Shown here piece after piece: positions 45,212 to 55,155 of a stretch of DNA of 64,000 bases (its first letter is position 1; every line of letters begins with the position of its first letter). The notes below the pieces were generated by a model, which saw only the letters and a list, made by a program, of their open reading frames with translations, had not been told where the DNA came from and did no database searches. Made by a program: the position numbers and the translations under genes. Source of the DNA: Roseibium aestuarii (GTDB taxonomy: Bacteria > Pseudomonadota > Alphaproteobacteria > Rhizobiales > Stappiaceae); the NCBI RefSeq assembly GCF_008477545.1, contig NZ_VORA01000001.1, positions 186,001 to 250,000 of the forward strand, given 5' to 3'.

Positions 45212-45613
45212 TTACCCCTGTTTTCTGCCCGGTGCCGGTTTTGCCCCGCGGCCCTGTCGCTGCGGTCTTCTGCCGCCTTGCGAGGCCTTGGGATCAAGCA
45301 CCTGCCTGAGACCGGTCCTGAGATCGGATACCAGATTTTCAAAAGGATGGGAGAGGGCTGCTTCCCGGCCGACGAGAACAAAGTCGGCGCGCGGCGGCAC
45401 ATCCGCCGGATCGAGGGCGCGCACGGCGGCACGCAGGCGACGCTTGATGCGGCTGCGCACGACCGAATTGCCGGTCTTCTTGGTGACCGTGTAGCCCACA
45501 CGCGAGGGGGTTTCCGCCTCGCGTTGCAGTCCCTGTAACACAAAAGCGCGCCGGCCCACGCGGCCACCTTTGGCGACGGCGAGGAACTCGGAGCGCTTTT
45601 TAAGTGTGTCCAT
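45212..45613 (-). CDS. rnpA: Ribonuclease P protein component
   Basis: Protein subunit of RNase P for tRNA 5' processing, 133 residues. The start LKKRSEFLAVAKGGR and the RNR-type motif NSVVRSRIKRRLRAAVRAL are diagnostic; a basic C-terminal tail follows. The ATG at 45613 begins the conserved sequence. An ATG at 45649 would add 12 residues, and neither has a clear Shine-Dalgarno. The frame stays open far upstream, through rpmH antiparallel to its codons, but that part is not coding. It is 65 bases downstream of rpmH in the same operon. Confidence 0.95.
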   Translation of the reverse strand: MDTLKKRSEFLAVAKGGRVGRRAFVLQGLQREAETPSRVGYTVTKKTGNSVVRSRIKRRLRAAVRALDPADVPPRADFVLVGREAALSHPFENLVSDLRTGLRQVLDPKASQGGRRPQRQGRGAKPAPGRKQG

Positions 45614-45678
45614 GTGCGGAGGTGTCGGCTGTGAATGTGAGACAGTCATCGCCTGGACCACCGCTGGGCGTGAGGCTG

Positions 45679-45813
45679 TTAGGCGCTCAGGACCTTGCGA
45701 CCCTTTGCCCGGCGACGCGCGAGAACCTGACGGCCATTCTTGGTGGCCATACGTGCGCGGAAACCATGACGGCGCTTGCGGACAAGACGGCTCGGCTGAT
45801 ACGTACGCTTCAT
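45679..45813 (-). CDS. rpmH: 50S ribosomal protein L34
   Basis: Smallest large-subunit protein, 44 residues: [18 protein letters not shown] followed by [10 protein letters not shown] and the basic tail ending KVLSA. The sequence is fully canonical. AAAGAG precedes the ATG. First gene of the rpmH-rnpA-yidC operon, transcribed from a consensus promoter at 45948-45976. Confidence 0.98.
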   Translation of the reverse strand: MKRTYQPSRLVRKRRHGFRARMATKNGRQVLARRRAKGRKVLSA

Positions 45814-45947
45814 TGCTCTTTATCCGCGCCCGGGGCGCGGCCCTTTGTTCTTTAAAAGTCGTTGGAAGAGGCACCCGTCCGGCTCGTAAGCTCGAACGCC
45901 CACGCCTCATGGCGCTGGATTGCAGGTGCATGTCCCGGTCGAGCGCG

Positions 45948-45976
45948 CTTATAAGCGGGCAAGACGCATGAGTCAA
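45948..45976 (-). promoter_or_regulatory. Sigma-70-type promoter of rpmH-rnpA-yidC
   Basis: On the minus strand TTGACT (45976-45971), a 17-base spacer and TATAAG (45953-45948) form a near-consensus housekeeping promoter, about 135 bases before rpmH. The rest of the 428-base gap 45814-46241 shows no gene. Confidence 0.75.
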
Positions 45977-46241
45977 CGACGCCACGGGCAATTTCGGTTT
46001 TTCCCGCGAATCCTTCGGCAGAAGCCGGCGAATGCTTTCACGCTGCCTCAAATATAGGTGAAACCAGCGGAATTCTCGTTTCATGCTCCGGCTTTGCTCA
46101 TACATTACGGACTGAACATATGTCGCGGATACCCGCGAGAGCCCCGATTGGCCGTGATCGCCGGCTATGCAAGCGCTCGATTCGATCTGTGCCGCCGATC
46201 ATCAGCGCCCGCGTCCGCAAGGGAGCGCAAGGAGACAGGGA

Positions 46242-47042
46242 ATGCAGGAGCCGGACACCGGCATCGATCCGCAGACATCGCCAGTCCGCACCCGCCGGGC
46301 CTGGCGTCTGCCCCTGGTCGTTCTGCTGGTTCTTGGCGCGGCCTGGGCGTCTGGCCTGGGCGACCACCTCAGCCTGTCGACCGTGATTCGCCATCACGAG
46401 GCGCTCTCCGGCTTCGTCGCGGGTCATTTGATGGCCGGTCTTCTTCTCTACGCACTCATCTATGTGGTGTCGGTTGCGCTCTCCTTTCCCGGTGCATCGC
46501 TTCTGACCCTCGCAGGCGGTTTCCTCTTCGGCTGGGCCGTGGCCGGCATCATCACGGTTCTCTCCGCAACAGCCGGAGCCACCCTGGTCTTCCTGATTGC
46601 CCGGTCGTCCTTCGGCGCGATCTTCCGTCGCCGCGCGGGTGGTCTGATGGACCGGATGCGGAAGGGCTTTGCCGAGGATGCCTTCAGCTATCTTCTCTTT
46701 CTGCGGCTCACGCCGCTCTTTCCCTTCTGGCTCGTCAATGTGGCGCCGGCCCTGTTGCATGTCTCCTTGCGCATCTATGTGCTGGCGACCCTGATCGGCA
46801 TCATTCCCGGCACCGTGGCCTTTGCGATCCTTGGCGCCGGCCTCGGCGGGCTGATCGCGGCGCAAGAGGCGGCCTCCCCTGGCTGCGCGGCTGCCGGATC
46901 CTGCAACATCGATGTCTCCGCGCTCGTCACCCCCGGGCTGCTCGCCGCCCTCTTTGCTCTTGGCGCCCTTGCGCTCGTGCCCGTGGCCGTGAAGAAATGG
47001 CGGGCAAGATCCTCCAGACAGACCCTCCGGACCCGTTCATGA
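46242..47042 (+). CDS. TVP38/TMEM64 family membrane protein
   Basis: Inner-membrane protein of the DedA-like VTT superfamily, 266 residues, with about six hydrophobic segments. VALSFPGASLLTLAGGFLFG and LFLRLTPLFPFWLVNVAPAL are the characteristic VTT elements. AAGGAG at 46229-46234, seven bases before ATG 46242, defines the start. The stop overlaps the next start as ATGA, so the oxidoreductase is translationally coupled. Pairing of a TVP38 protein with a pyridine-nucleotide-disulfide oxidoreductase is seen in other bacteria. The joint function is unknown; lipid scrambling is known for some relatives. Confidence 0.88.
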   Translation: MQEPDTGIDPQTSPVRTRRAWRLPLVVLLVLGAAWASGLGDHLSLSTVIRHHEALSGFVAGHLMAGLLLYALIYVVSVALSFPGASLLTLAGGFLFGWAVAGIITVLSATAGATLVFLIARSSFGAIFRRRAGGLMDRMRKGFAEDAFSYLLFLRLTPLFPFWLVNVAPALLHVSLRIYVLATLIGIIPGTVAFAILGAGLGGLIAAQEAASPGCAAAGSCNIDVSALVTPGLLAALFALGALALVPVAVKKWRARSSRQTLRTRS

Positions 47043-48442
47043 CCCAGCCTCTTCTGACCCCGGACATCTGCGTGATCGGCGCAGGCTCCGGCGGCCTGTC
47101 CGTTGCGGCGGGCGCCGCCGCCTTCGGCGTGCCCGTCGTGCTCGTCGAGCGTGGCGCCATGGGCGGTGACTGTCTCAACACCGGATGCGTGCCCTCAAAG
47201 GCCATGCTCTCCGTTGCCCGGTCCCTGCGCGGCCGCGCGCGCATGAGCGAGGCCTTCCAGCAGGCCGCCGACCATGTGGCCGCCACCATCGCCGCCATCG
47301 CCCCCCATGATTCCGTCGAGCGATTCGAGGGACTTGGTGTGACCGTGCTCAAGGGAGAGGGGCGCTTCGCCGATCCGCGCACCCTTGTGGTGGGAGAGAC
47401 GCAGGTGCGGGCCCGCCGCTTCGTGATCGCGACCGGATCTGCCCCGCGCATTCCGCCGATCCCCGGCCTGGAGACCGTGGAGGTCCTTACCAACGAGACC
47501 CTGTTCTCGCCCCTCATCCCGCGCGAGCATCTCATCATCATCGGCGGCGGGTCCATCGGGGTTGAAATGGCCCAGGCCCATCGGCGTCTCGGATCAAAGG
47601 TGACCCTGCTTGAAGGGAACCGGTTGCTGCCCCGCGATGACCCGCAGCATGTGGATCTGGTGCGCCAGGCCCTGATCCGCGAAGGCGTGCGGGTGCTCGA
47701 GGACGTGGAGATCCAGCGTGTCATGCGTCAGGGTGGCGGCGTCAGCCTCGAGTTTCGCAAAGCCGGGGGCGACGTGTCCCGCGTCGGCGGCACCGATCTG
47801 CTGTTGGCCACCGGTCGGCGTCCTGTCTTTGATGCGCTGGACCTGCCGGCCGCGGGCGTCGAGACCCATGCGCGCGGCATTGTCGTCGATGGTGCCATGC
47901 GCACCACCAACCGCCGTATCCATGCCATAGGCGATGTGACGGGAGGTCCGGGCTTCACCCATGCGGCCGGAGCCCAGGCCTCCCTTCTCCTGCGCAATCT
48001 CCTGTTCCGCCTGCCCGTGCGCTATGCGCCGGAGGGGCTGCCCTGGGTGACCTACTCAAGCCCTGAAATCGCTCACGTGGGCTTCAGCCTTGAGGAGTGC
48101 CGGCGACGGCATGGTGAGGCGGTGCGCGTTCTCGTCGCCCGCTACGAGGAGAATGATCGTGCGCTGGCGGAAGGGGCGGATGCCGGTTCGGTGAAGCTCT
48201 ATGCAGGGCGTGGAGGGCGCCTGCTCGGGGCCGATCTGGTCGGTCTGCAGGCCGGTGAACTGGCCGCGCTCCTGTCGTTGGCGTGGAGCAGCAAGATGAA
48301 GATGCGCGACCTCGTCGGCTTCGTGGCGCCCTATCCCACCCTGAGCGAGCTGGTGCGCCGGGCCGCTCTTTCCTATTATGCCGATGCGCCGCGCAAGCCG
48401 CTGGTGCGTGGCCTCGTCCGCTTCCTGCGCCGGTTCGGCTGA
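47039..48442 (+). CDS. FAD-dependent pyridine nucleotide-disulfide oxidoreductase
   Basis: Flavoprotein of the lipoamide dehydrogenase/mercuric reductase superfamily, 467 residues. The FAD motif is DICVIGAGSGGLSVA, the redox disulfide is GGDCLNTGCVPSK, the NAD(P)H motif is IIIGGGSIGVEMAQ, and the second FAD segment is HAIGDVTGG. At the C-terminus the usual HxHPT-x-x-E of lipoamide dehydrogenases reads APYPTLSE, so the active-site base histidine is missing while the glutamate remains. There is no MerA-type cysteine pair at the end, so mercury reduction is unlikely. Its natural acceptor is probably a membrane-linked thiol or quinone, by association with the coupled TVP38 gene; this is inference. 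Confidence 0.88.
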   Translation: MTQPLLTPDICVIGAGSGGLSVAAGAAAFGVPVVLVERGAMGGDCLNTGCVPSKAMLSVARSLRGRARMSEAFQQAADHVAATIAAIAPHDSVERFEGLGVTVLKGEGRFADPRTLVVGETQVRARRFVIATGSAPRIPPIPGLETVEVLTNETLFSPLIPREHLIIIGGGSIGVEMAQAHRRLGSKVTLLEGNRLLPRDDPQHVDLVRQALIREGVRVLEDVEIQRVMRQGGGVSLEFRKAGGDVSRVGGTDLLLATGRRPVFDALDLPAAGVETHARGIVVDGAMRTTNRRIHAIGDVTGGPGFTHAAGAQASLLLRNLLFRLPVRYAPEGLPWVTYSSPEIAHVGFSLEECRRRHGEAVRVLVARYEENDRALAEGADAGSVKLYAGRGGRLLGADLVGLQAGELAALLSLAWSSKMKMRDLVGFVAPYPTLSELVRRAALSYYADAPRKPLVRGLVRFLRRFG

Positions 48443-48579
48443 GGGGGCGGGATGCGGCCGAAAGCCGAGACTTGTCTTTCCGGCAGGAAGGCGCAACTCT
48501 GACGGTTCCTCCTTCGCCCCGACCCGTGACACGGGCATGTGAAGCAGGGCGGGACCACCAGCACAGCCCCCCGCCAGAG

Positions 48580-48644
48580 GGCCAGGGGCACAGGCCCAGA
48601 GTAGAGGCCAAGAGTACAGGCCAAGAGTACAGGCCAGAAGCACA
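48580..48644. repeat. Five-unit 13-bp tandem repeat
   Basis: Five consecutive 13-base units beginning GGCC (48580, 48593, 48606, 48619 and 48632). Units three and four are identical (GGCCAAGAGTACA) and the outer units differ by two to four bases. The array ends 14 bases before the histidine kinase start. A 13-base period is not a multiple of three, so it is not a coding repeat. Confidence 0.88.
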
Positions 48645-48658
48645 GGACAGTCCACTCC

Positions 48659-50296
48659 ATGACCAGGCAGGACGTCGGAATCGAAAAGGCCGCCAGCGCC
48701 GAACCGGTGGAGGGAGAGGCTGTTTCGCATCTGTCCCCGGCGTGTGCTGCGGCTCCGGCTCCGCAGGACCCCTCCCGCATGGAACAGCAGGCGGACGCCA
48801 GCGTCGAGCGCGCGGCGGAAGCAGCAAAGGCTGCAGGAAGTCAAGGCGCGCGTCGGCTCGAGACCCCGAAGGAGCAGGAGCCGGCGCCAGACCCGCATCA
48901 TTCCTTCGGCGGGCTCTCCGGCAAGCTGCTCCTGCTCACCGTTGCCTTCGTCATGCTGGCGGAAGTCTTCATATATGTTCCGTCGGTCGCGAATTTCCGC
49001 AACAACTGGCTCATGGACCGGCTCACCACGGCGGGCGTCGCTGCTGCCGTGCTCAGCGAAACGAACACCCTGGCGCCAAGGCTTCAGGATGAATTGCTGC
49101 GTGCCACCGGTGCTGTCGCCATCGCGCTCGACTTCGGCAGCCGGCGCAGCCTCATTGCCCGCTCCGACACTCCGGTCGAGGTGGAGATGGTCGCCGACAT
49201 CGGCACCATCACCCCGGTGACGGCCATTGTCCAGAGCTTCGCAACCCTCTTCTATCAGGGCGAAGGCTATATCCGCGTGGTCGGCAAGGGGCAGATGGGT
49301 CTGGTGCGCCGTGTCGACATCGTCCTCCCGATCCGGGTCCTGCAGGGGGACATGCTCTCCTTCTCCTGGCGCATTCTCGGGCTGTCGCTGGTCATTTCCG
49401 TGATCACCGCCGGGCTGGTCTACATCAGCCTGCGTGCGCTCTTCCTTCGCCCGCTGCAACAGCTGACCCGCGCCATGGATCGCTTCGCCGAAGCGCCGGA
49501 GGATCCCTCGACCCTGCTTGCGGCCTCCAGCCGGCGCGACGAGATCGGCGACGCCCAGGCGCGGCTTGCTGTCATGCAGGAGGCGCTCGCGCGTGCCCTG
49601 CAGCAGAAGCGGCGCCTGGCGGAGCTCGGGCTCGCGGTCTCCAAGATCAATCACGACCTGCGCAATCTTCTGGCCTCCGCCCAGCTCTTTGCCGAGCGCC
49701 TCGAGCATGTAGAAGACCCGACGGTGCGCCGGCTGGTGCCCAAGGTGCTGGCGACACTCGATCGGGCCGTCGGCTACACCCAGGCGGTCATGGCCTATGG
49801 CAAGGCCCAGGAGGAGCCCCCGCGCAGACGCCTTCTCAGCCTGCGAAGGGTGGTGGACGACGTGGCGGACGTGCTGGGGTTGGCGGAGCATCCGGTCATC
49901 ACCTTCGAATGCAATGTGGACCGGGACGTGGAGGTGGATGCCGACGCGGAGCAGCTCTTCCGCGTGCTGGTCAATCTCTGCCGCAATGCCGCTCAGGCGC
50001 TTGAGGGGGACAGCGAACCCGCCCTCGTGCGACGGATCTGCGTGTCCGGGCGGCGCGAGGGGCAGGGGGTTGTCATCACGGTTGCCGACACGGGGCCGGG
50101 GATTCCGCCCGCCCTGCGCGCCTCCCTGTTCCGCCCGTTCCATTCGGGTGCCAAGAGTGGCGGCGTGGGTCTTGGCCTGGTGATTGCGGCGGAAGTCGTC
50201 CGCGCCCACGGCGGGGACATCCGCCTGGAGCCGGAGACCCGCGGCACCATCTTCACCCTTCACCTGCCGGACCGCCCCGCCTCGGCCTCCGCCTGA
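48659..50296 (+). CDS. Membrane sensor histidine kinase
   Basis: Two-component sensor, 545 residues. An Ala-rich cytoplasmic segment (1-85) is followed by helix TM1 (about 88-106), a periplasmic sensor region (about 107-237), TM2 (about 238-258) and a HAMP-like linker with LRPLQQLTRAMDRFAEAPED. The phosphoacceptor His332 is in KINHDLRNLL. The ATPase domain has LVNLCRNAAQAL, ADTGPGIPP and GGVGLGLVIA. No response regulator gene lies beside it. The start follows AGGACAG by eight bases; an in-frame ATG at 48779 is an alternative that would drop the N-terminal segment. It is preceded by the tandem repeat. Confidence 0.9.
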   Translation: MTRQDVGIEKAASAEPVEGEAVSHLSPACAAAPAPQDPSRMEQQADASVERAAEAAKAAGSQGARRLETPKEQEPAPDPHHSFGGLSGKLLLLTVAFVMLAEVFIYVPSVANFRNNWLMDRLTTAGVAAAVLSETNTLAPRLQDELLRATGAVAIALDFGSRRSLIARSDTPVEVEMVADIGTITPVTAIVQSFATLFYQGEGYIRVVGKGQMGLVRRVDIVLPIRVLQGDMLSFSWRILGLSLVISVITAGLVYISLRALFLRPLQQLTRAMDRFAEAPEDPSTLLAASSRRDEIGDAQARLAVMQEALARALQQKRRLAELGLAVSKINHDLRNLLASAQLFAERLEHVEDPTVRRLVPKVLATLDRAVGYTQAVMAYGKAQEEPPRRRLLSLRRVVDDVADVLGLAEHPVITFECNVDRDVEVDADAEQLFRVLVNLCRNAAQALEGDSEPALVRRICVSGRREGQGVVITVADTGPGIPPALRASLFRPFHSGAKSGGVGLGLVIAAEVVRAHGGDIRLEPETRGTIFTLHLPDRPASASA

Positions 50297-50547
50297 GAAA
50301 AGTGCGAAGGACGCTGGCGGCCAGACGTTATCCCGAAGCCGGAAAAATGTTTTGCACAGGCAAAAGTGGCTGAAATCTCTCGTTTTTTCGACGTCAAAAC
50401 GAAAGCTCGAAAAAATCTGAAACGGCCTCTTGCCAAGTCCGGAAGAGCCAAGTAGAAGTCCCCTCATCGCAGACGGAGACGCCGCCACGGCGCTCCAGCG
50501 AGACGGAAGACGGCGGCACGGTTCGCATCAAGTCTTCGGCGTCAAAA

Positions 50548-50624
50548 GCACCGGTAGCTCAGCTGGATAGAGCACCAGACTACGAATCTGGGGGTCGGGA
50601 GTTCGAATCTTCCCCGGTGCGCCA
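50548..50624 (+). tRNA. tRNA-Arg (anticodon ACG)
   Basis: A 77-base cloverleaf: acceptor GCACCGG (50548-50554) with CCGGTGC (50614-50620), D-loop AGCTGGATAG, anticodon stem CCAGA/TCTGG and loop CTACGAA with ACG at 50582-50584, T-loop GTTCGAAT, discriminator G and encoded CCA. Reads CGU and, with inosine at position 34, CGC/CGA codons. Confidence 0.97.
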
Positions 50625-50956
50625 TTTCTCTCCTCTCAAGATCAGAGACGAAACGCTGTAACGTTGGCCTTGGTCGGCGTTTTTTGCGTTTGCCCGTCGC
50701 TCCGATGTCCTGCACGGCGCCAGACCCATCTGGTCCCGTCATCTGCCTGTGGCGGACCGGGTGTACCCTTGACGGGCGCTCAAGGACCTCTCTCCTGCGA
50801 CCTCTTCAACCCTTGCGGACCAGCCTTGTCAGGATTCACTCTTGACGGGTTGCAAGCCCTCCGGAGGGCAAAAAAAATTGGCCTCGGAAAAGCCGGGAAA
50901 TCGGGGAAAAGGGAGGAGGTAAACGATTCCTTTCGATCTTCCACAAGATCAATCCC
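50625..50956. other. Gene-free region after tRNA-Arg
   Basis: No coding sequence is supported here. GCCCTCCGGAGGGC (about 50857-50870) is a palindrome followed by eight A on the plus strand, which is the wrong polarity for a terminator of either flanking gene. CTTGACGGG occurs twice (about 50770 and 50840). No integrase or attachment-site duplication of the tRNA end was seen. Confidence 0.5.
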
Positions 50957-50984
50957 TTGACCCATCCGCCCGGAGCAACATACT
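50957..50984 (+). promoter_or_regulatory. Candidate promoter of nrdHIEF
   Basis: TTGACC (50957-50962), a 16-base spacer and CATACT (50979-50984; four of six -10 matches) would start transcription just ahead of the cobalamin riboswitch. Confidence 0.4.
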
Positions 50985-50995
50985 GCATCTTGTGT

Positions 50996-51214
50996 TCAGG
51001 GTGCTCCGCGACTCGCGTTTTTGGGTCGCCAGCTAAGAGGGAAGCCGGTCCGGCTGACAGGTCTGGGTACCAGATCTGGTAGGTCAACTCCGGCGCTGCC
51101 CCCGCAACTGTAGTCGGTTCAGCGTTCGACCAATCATGTCACTGGTGCTGCCCTTCAAGGCGGTGCCGGGAAGGCGGTCGGATGCTTCATGCCGAGAGCC
51201 AGGAAACCTGCCCT
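50996..51214 (+). ncRNA. Cobalamin (B12) riboswitch
   Basis: All conserved blocks of the adenosylcobalamin riboswitch appear in order: GGGTGCT near 50999, AGAGGGAAGCCGGT (51036-51049), GGCGCTGCCCCCGCAACTG (about 51092-51110), GTCACTGG (about 51138), GGGAAGGCGG (about 51168), and the B12 box AGCCAGGAAACCTGCC (51197-51212). It precedes the nrdHIEF operon, whose start is 127 bases further on. The expression platform is unclear; a short hairpin CCGCGC/GCGCGG lies at 51255-51270. Binding of cobalamin should switch the operon off. Confidence 0.92.
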
Positions 51215-51340
51215 GAGCAGATCGTCCAAGGGCGGAGGGCCCGGATGGCGCAGCCCGCGCGACAGCGCGGCGTTTCGTCATGCGTCCTTCGCTCTCCAGA
51301 ATGAAATTCGAAAACTGATCTCCGGGGTGCAAGAACTCAC

Positions 51341-51562
51341 ATGGCCGTTACCGTCTACTCCAAGCCCGCCTGCGTCCAGTGCACTGCAACCACGCGCGCC
51401 CTCCAGCAGCGCGGCATTCTCTTCGACGTGGTCGATCTGACCCAGGACGACGAAGCCCTTCAGGCCGTCCAGGATCTCGGTTACCGTCAGGCTCCGGTGG
51501 TCATCGCCGGTGACGAGCATTGGTCCGGCTTCCGCCCGGACAAGATCAGCGCCCTCAGCTGA
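51341..51562 (+). CDS. nrdH: Glutaredoxin-like protein NrdH
   Basis: Small redoxin that reduces class Ib ribonucleotide reductase, 73 residues. The redox motif is ACVQC, and the C-terminal WSGFRPDK matches NrdH proteins. First gene of nrdHIEF; the stop is five bases before the nrdI start. It is preceded by the cobalamin riboswitch. Confidence 0.95.
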   Translation: MAVTVYSKPACVQCTATTRALQQRGILFDVVDLTQDDEALQAVQDLGYRQAPVVIAGDEHWSGFRPDKISALS

Positions 51563-51567
51563 TCGCC

Positions 51568-51953
51568 TTGGGCGCGCTCGTCTATTTTTCCAGCGCGTCC
51601 GGCAACACCCATCGTCTTGTTGAGCGTCTCGGCTTGCCCGCCCATCGGATCCCGATCAAGGCGGACGAGCCGATGATCCGGGTGAGCGAGCCTTTCGTGC
51701 TCGTCACTCCGACCTATGCGGACGGTGAGGGCCGGGGCGCTGTGCACAAGCAGGTCATCCGTTTTCTCAATGATGCGGACAACCGCTCTCACCTGCGGGG
51801 CGTGATCGCCTCGGGCAACAGGAATTTCGGTGAATTTTACGCCCATGCCGGCGAGGTGATTGCCTCCAAGTGCAAGGTTCCGGTGCTCTACCGCTTCGAG
51901 CTGGCAGGCACCGATGGCGACGTGAAACGCATCCAGCAAGGGATGGAAGAATT

Positions 51954-51972
<19 letters not shown>
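51568..51972 (+). CDS. nrdI: Flavodoxin-like protein NrdI
   Basis: FMN protein that supplies oxidant for assembly of the dimanganese-tyrosyl cofactor of NrdF. The product is 134 residues. [18 protein letters not shown] is the FMN-phosphate-binding loop; TPTYADGEG and [14 protein letters not shown] are family signatures. The first plausible start is TTG 51568, which places the conserved strand at residue 4; no ATG is available. It overlaps the nrdE start by 19 bases. Confidence 0.92.
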
Positions 51973-55084
<3,112 letters not shown>

Positions 55085-55108
55085 GGTCCGGATCCTGTTG
55101 CACGCATG

Positions 55109-55139
55109 AAAAAGCCCGGGTCATGGACCCGGGCTTTTT
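55109..55139. terminator. Bidirectional terminator between nrdF and the M50-HlyD gene
   Basis: A 14-bp perfect stem (55109-55122 with 55126-55139) with five A on one side, five T on the other, and an ATG loop. It serves both convergent operons. Confidence 0.95.
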
Positions 55140-55155
55140 GCATGTCGTTTGCCGC

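Noticed and set aside
45614-46105. Upstream extension of the rnpA frame through rpmH
   Set aside because: rpmH is certain, and RnpA homologues begin near LKKRSEF; the extension has no similarity to them.
46058-47038. Upstream extension of the disulfide oxidoreductase frame
   Set aside because: The extension overlaps the TVP38 gene in another frame and is low-complexity; the ATGA-coupled start at 47039 begins the FAD-binding strand.
47039-48442. Mercuric reductase (merA)
   Set aside because: Only the general disulfide-oxidoreductase motifs are present; the C-terminal cysteine pair and N-terminal metal-binding domain of MerA are missing and no mer genes are near.
48580-48644. 13-bp repeats as a CRISPR array
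   Set aside because: Units are directly adjacent without spacers and far too short; no cas genes are nearby.
50857-50878. Palindrome GCCCTCCGGAGGGC followed by A-tract, as a possible terminator
   Set aside because: The A-tract is on the plus strand after the stem, so it gives no U-tract for a rightward transcript, and no leftward gene ends there.
50548-51340. tRNA-Arg as an integration site for a mobile element
   Set aside because: No integrase, no repeat of the tRNA 3' end and no atypical gene block follow; the downstream genes are core nrdHIEF.
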